36,628 nt of DNA from Pelargonium nanum (lineage: Eukaryota; Streptophyta; Magnoliopsida; Geraniales; Geraniaceae), in assembly GCA_036897485.1 (NCBI GenBank), contig JAYMTF010000431.1, positions 1 to 36,628 on the forward strand. The letters are read 5' to 3'. Under the pieces are notes generated by a model, which was not told the origin of the DNA, made no database searches, and saw only the letters and a program-made list of their open reading frames with translations. A program made the position numbers and the translations under genes. Numbering within the stretch: the first letter of the stretch is position 1; the number at the start of each line of letters is the position of its first letter. Shown here one piece after another: positions 32,301-36,628 of the stretch.

Positions 32301-35300
32301 TCAGCGAGTCACCACTTCTCACATCTTATACCAAACTGCTTTGACTAATTCTCTGGTTTATCCTTTGCTTGTAATCCCCTCTCTATTCAAATTCAAGTTT
32401 AGATGCATCTCTTTATCATGTGGAGGTATTGTAGATATTTTGCTTTGCTTTACTTTGTATAAATTTCAGTCAATAGTTCAATAAAACTCAGATTCAATCT
32501 TCAACAAGACCGAATCTCTATAGCTTTTTAGCCCAGAGATGATCCATCGCTAGCGATTTACTTTATACATAAATTGTGTTTAGTTGTTCTTTATGCATGT
32601 TGGTATTTTGGGCTATATCTTTGAAGGGGCAAGGCTGGGTTGCACCAAGTATGGGGGCTGGCCAGTTTTCATTTATAATAGCTGCTCCTTTCAAATGAAA
32701 GGGTTATAATGTGCTTTGCTTTTGCAGGTTGCCTGGGAAGGTCTTATTCATGTTTTTATTCATCCTCCTGTACTGACTCATGAGAGGAATTCAGCAGCGG
32801 AAAATAATATTCAACAGGCAGGCATATCTAAAGGGAGTAATAGTGAATTCCTACCAAGTGGGTTTTTGAAAAGTTTAAAACTCATTATGACACCCCTAAT
32901 TGGAATCATGTTGAGTAAATGTGATATAACTGTATACTCATCTTGCTTCAACACGTGGTGTTATCTGTTGCACAAACTTGATACATCCGTCAACCATCCC
33001 TCAGTCATGAAAGTGGTATTGGAGCCCATCTTTGAAGCAATTTTTCGAATTGGACCAGATGGTATGAATCTTTGGCTATGGCATCAGTCCATAGATCTGA
33101 TTGAGGATTTTATATTGGCAAAACATATAGATGTGAACTATGATTTGAATAGCCAGTTAGATAGTAGTTCATCAAGCAGAACTTCTAAGCTTGGACTGCC
33201 AATAACTGGAAAATGTCTACATAATCATTATCCTATCAAATGGTTGTCATGGGATCTTAGTCAGATGGAATCCCATATGAAGGTGATTGGTATGCTCATC
33301 AACCAAGCTTCAGTGGCTATAGTCACCAATGAGAACAGAAGTGCTGCATGTGATGCCGCCCACAGGATATTCAAATCTGTTTTAAGAGGAGTTCAGTTGG
33401 AGTTGAAAAGCTCAACTGCTAAATATGATGATATTATCTTGTGTCTGAAAACAGTTTTTAGGTTCATGAAAAGGATATGTGAAGATCTGAACTCAGAAAA
33501 CAGTGATCATAATGACTTGCATTGTACATACCTTCAGTTCATAGAGATTGTCAATGAGGAGTTGGATCCTTCTCTTTTGGGATCCCCACTTTATAAGGTG
33601 GCATTAGATCTTAAGTATATTGACTGTTTGCAATCTGTTAACCGTGGTAGACATGCAGACCTTTTTGGTATTGGCTATTTTACTCATATGGAGATGGTTT
33701 CACCAGTGATTTATTTAATTGTGCTCTACTTCTCTGTGGTGGCTCAGTCAACTCTGAAGGCACCAAAAACAGAGCTTATTCTTCAAGGAATGCACAAGTA
33801 TTTTAAGTTTGTATTATCTTCATATGATCCTCGGGAAATTGTCCCTGCAATTATCAGCTTACTGTATAAACATGTGGGGTTCAGTTGCTTAAAGATATGG
33901 GTAGTGATAACAAAATGTCTAAATGACTGCATAGATTCTGTGAAGGACTTTTCACTACTAACAGAGTCTGACTGCACTGGTTATTTTTCCATGTGCCATT
34001 TCTTATCCTATCCATTTGTTGTATGCTCTAGCCCCCAGAAAGAATTGAGCTTGGCAAGGATTAGTTGCTCCTCAGAAGAATCTCCTGCATCACGACAGTC
34101 AAAGCTTGATCTTCAACCTGCTATTGAAGTGTGGAAGTCACTTTATATTTCAGTTACAAGGCAGCTCAAATGCTCCAATATGAACAGGTTCCACGAGGAT
34201 ATGTCTTCAATGTTGAATGGTTGCACTGACAGCATGCTTAAGAGTGGCAGTGAACATGATAAGGATTTGGAGTTTGATATCTTATCTTTTTTGGGCAATG
34301 TTTTGATATGTGTTTTAGAGCAGAGCATGAATTCAGAAGCAAATGTAGGTGAAAGCAAAATACAAAGTGATGCAGAGCATAATACAACTGGTGACATCAA
34401 CAATAGGTTGGAATTTGCTTCTAGGTAAGTGCAAATATTCTTATTTAAAATTTACAGTCTACTGTGCCCATGTTGTGATTTACCCATCAATGAATTATGT
34501 AAGTTCATATAGCATTTGATCAGAAACCTTGTTCGTCTGACATTGTATCAACATCGTGATGAGGAAAATGACAAATGTGTTGTATTTTAGAAAAAAAAAT
34601 TGCGAAAGCTTGTATCGATTCTGTTCACGAAAACAGGGCGGGAGCCTCGTACACTGGGTTGCCTTTTTTAAAAAAATTTATTTCTGTATTGAGTCTGTTC
34701 TTTGAAACACTGAAGTAAAATACTTCAGAAATTGGGGAGTTTTTTTTTTTTTTTTCTTTTCGTTTTTCCTTTTCCTGAAGAAGGGCACTTCATTAACTCT
34801 CAACTGCTGTTGCTTATGTTAAATGGGCTTATACAGATTTATGAAGCTCTCCTGGACAAAGCTGGGAACAGACCCATCACCTACTGGTTTGACCTCAAGG
34901 TAAGTCGCTGGATCTGTTTTCTTTCTCTTCATGCTAAGTTTAAATTGTTATCTAATTCAGCTTATGTCACTTTGATCTGAATGTCACAGGGTATTCTCTG
35001 CCTTGGCACACTTCGTTAGTTGGCTTCACTTCAAGCAAGATATACTGATGTTCTTCAAGGTCTGTAACTTTCATTTCTAATATACCATGCTTGCAATTTA
35101 CCGTTAGTGAATCTATTTGAACGAGGTTGAAGAGCATGGTCATGAAAACTATAAACTAAATTTGTCTCTAAAAATTGTCTCAAAAGGAATGTCCAATTTC
35201 TTTTTTTAGGAAGTTTGTTATGCATGGATTATCAATAATATTCCTAACATAAGTCTCTACTGTTTGAGACTTGAGAGAGAGAGAGAGAGAGGTTCATATT

Positions 35301-36060
35301 TGTTCATTGATTTTTTTTTCCCTCATTGACCTGTTATTTTATTTTTATTTTGAACTTGCTTTTCATGTTCTTGTAGACAATATCTTCTCAACTGCTTCAG
35401 TGGCTATCATGTGCTCAAGTAGAGGATCAAAGTGCCAACAACCAACTGCATCTGTTATGGGCTGAAACCGTAAACTCTTTGCGGAGGAGCAAGCCTCCAA
35501 TAGTCTTTGATTCTGCATTCCTCAATCTCCAAGCTCCTCTCCTTGAAAAAACTCTTGACCATCAAAACCCGTCCATATCAGAGCCTACCATCTCATTTTG
35601 GAACTCCACATATGGCGAGCAAACCAAACTAGATTACCCTCAGAGTTTACTAACTGTCTTGGACAAGTTATCGAGAAATGGAAAAATACGTCTATGCAAG
35701 AGACACCCGCCATTTCTCGTTAAATGCAATTCAAGACCCGAAAATGACAGTGCCCATCCAAGTTACAGGGTAACCCCAATTCTGAGCCGGAGCTCCAAAA
35801 GAGTAGAACTGGTCAAGCTCGATCACAGTGAGAAGGTCTTGCCTGCTACGAAAAGAAAAAGGTTAGAACTAACCGAGCACCAGAAGGAAGTGAGGAGAGC
35901 GCAGCAAGGAAGGACGAGGGAGTGCAGCAGTCACGGTCCCGGGATCCGTACTTACACCAGTGTTGATTTCTCACAAGGGAACGAGGATTCGCAGGAGAGT
36001 GAGAGTCAAGAAATTCGGAATCCAGAATGCATACTGGAGATGCTGAGAAGAGAATGTTGA
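29353..36060 (+). CDS. RIF1-like: Rif1 N-terminal-domain (HEAT/ARM-repeat) protein, ten exons, 1130 aa
   Basis: Exons 29353-29561, 29644-29711, 29804-29865, 29949-30098, 30959-31135, 31817-32029, 32728-34424, 34837-34899, 34990-35059 and 35377-36060 join in phase to 3393 nt ending TGA. The N-terminal half is an alpha-helical HEAT/ARM array of the Rif1-N family; conserved blocks include ALKCLGFMIYHP, NIWAPPIYRRLLS, MSERCLLK, QAWGWFIRLLGSH and DHDPQVQIAS. Exon 10 has FWNSTYGEQ (975-983), a basic stretch KRKR (1062-1065) that may act in nuclear import, and GPGIRTYTSVDFSQ (1090-1103), conserved in plant members. In animals and fungi Rif1 binds chromatin, recruits PP1 phosphatase, sets replication timing and guides break repair; plant function is inferred. 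I see no clear RVxF PP1 motif. Exon 8 was set by phase (AG|A TTT ATG AAG); the longer frame covering it is a shadow. Confidence 0.9.
31225..31345 (-). mobile_element. Possible tRNA-derived SINE remnant in Rif1-like intron 5
   Basis: On the minus strand TGGCTCAGGCC (31320-31310) fits an A box and GGTTGGACCC (31275-31266) a B box with one change, 34 bp apart, like the 32-bp spacing of the SINEs at 2715 and 16410. No convincing poly-A or target-site duplication was found, so the ends are uncertain. Confidence 0.35.
35273..35292. repeat. (GA)n microsatellite in Rif1-like intron 9
   Basis: Ten GA units, intronic. Confidence 0.9.
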
Positions 36061-36628
36061 TTGTTATCATATGCAATGCATGTTTGTAGCTTGTAAGTTG
36101 GTCTCTGCTTTGTAAATTTGATATTGTTATATTTATTTGATGTAAAATGAAATGAAATGGAGTGCTTCCATATTCAATTGTTTCCTCTTGTGATCATGTA
36201 TAGTAAATAGTTCATTTGAATAGTACAATTAATTTAAAGATGTATTGATTAGTGGATGAACAACCAGAAGAATAACATTTAATGTACAAATACTCTTATT
36301 GAAGTATAATGCACATGTCACAAGGTAAATAATGAGGGGAAGAGTGTTTCGTATTTTAGTCTTCATATGTTTTTTTTAATGATTTAGTTAGCTAAATTTA
36401 CTGTTGAGAACAATTTCGAACTAATTTGCATAATTGAGGGAGGTGGACTTTACGTCAACTTTGTCCTACTTGCCCCATATAGCCATACATTACACAATTT
36501 TATTTCTAAATGTTATCATTCGTAAATCTAACAAACTTAAATGTTTTTCTATATGAAACTTAAATGTTAAATCTACAAGAAAATTATATATATATATATG
36601 ATTCGGCATAAAAAATCAAGAATAAACT
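36061..36628. other. 3' flank of the Rif1-like gene
   Basis: The first 100-150 bases are probably the 3' untranslated region (AT-rich, with AAAATGAAATGAAATG-type sequence near 36143). The rest is AT-rich intergenic DNA with an (AT)n run near 36585-36600. No gene is seen. Confidence 0.4.

Noticed and set aside
34732-34980. 82-codon frame covering Rif1-like exon 8
   Set aside because: Wrong frame: the exon joins its neighbours only as AG|A TTT ATG AAG, which gives residues FMKLSW that fit the family.

Overview
The window is nuclear DNA of a flowering plant, most likely a eudicot. It is AT-rich, its genes are spliced with GT..AG introns, it carries plant microRNA precursors (MIR171, MIR396), and it is littered with short plant transposon remnants (tRNA-derived SINEs, a hAT-type MITE, decayed LINE RNase H pieces). 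No marker in the sequence lets me name a family or species. Nothing bacterial, viral or organellar was seen.

Layout. 1-263: decayed LINE RNase H piece (minus). 264-3450: intergenic, with a SINE at 2715-2888. 3455-4255: MIR171 locus (plus). 6516-9137: six-exon receptor-like cytoplasmic kinase of the RLCK-VII/PBL type (minus; 429 aa), with short overlapping uORFs in its leader. 12344-15020: five-exon CUE-domain protein (plus; 284 aa). 15021-17580: intergenic, with a site II/bZIP motif cluster and a complete SINE bounded by a perfect 16-bp duplication. 17760-17868: MIR396b (plus). 18156-18303: 148-bp hAT-like MITE with an 8-bp duplication. 23198-23311: MIR396a (minus), facing MIR396b. 23450-29240: repeat-rich intergenic DNA holding two more RNase H pieces and a fold-back. 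29353-36060: ten-exon gene for a Rif1 N-terminal-domain (HEAT/ARM) protein (plus; 1130 aa), preceded by an E2F site and a telo-box.

No operon-like coupling exists. The functional theme is growth control: miR171 and miR396 repress the HAM/SCL and GRF transcription factors of meristems and leaves, and the Rif1-type protein is expected to act in replication or repair. All three coding models were built by hand from splice sites, reading phase and protein similarity; every exon joins in frame and each total length is a multiple of three.

The most noteworthy observations are the convergent MIR396a/MIR396b pair, a 37-bp truncated SINE with a 15-bp duplication at the base of the MIR396a hairpin, a related SINE tail against a splice acceptor of the kinase gene, and the kinase uORF that overlaps the main start codon. 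I did not find anything I would call an undescribed biological system; the unexplained structures are listed as candidates.
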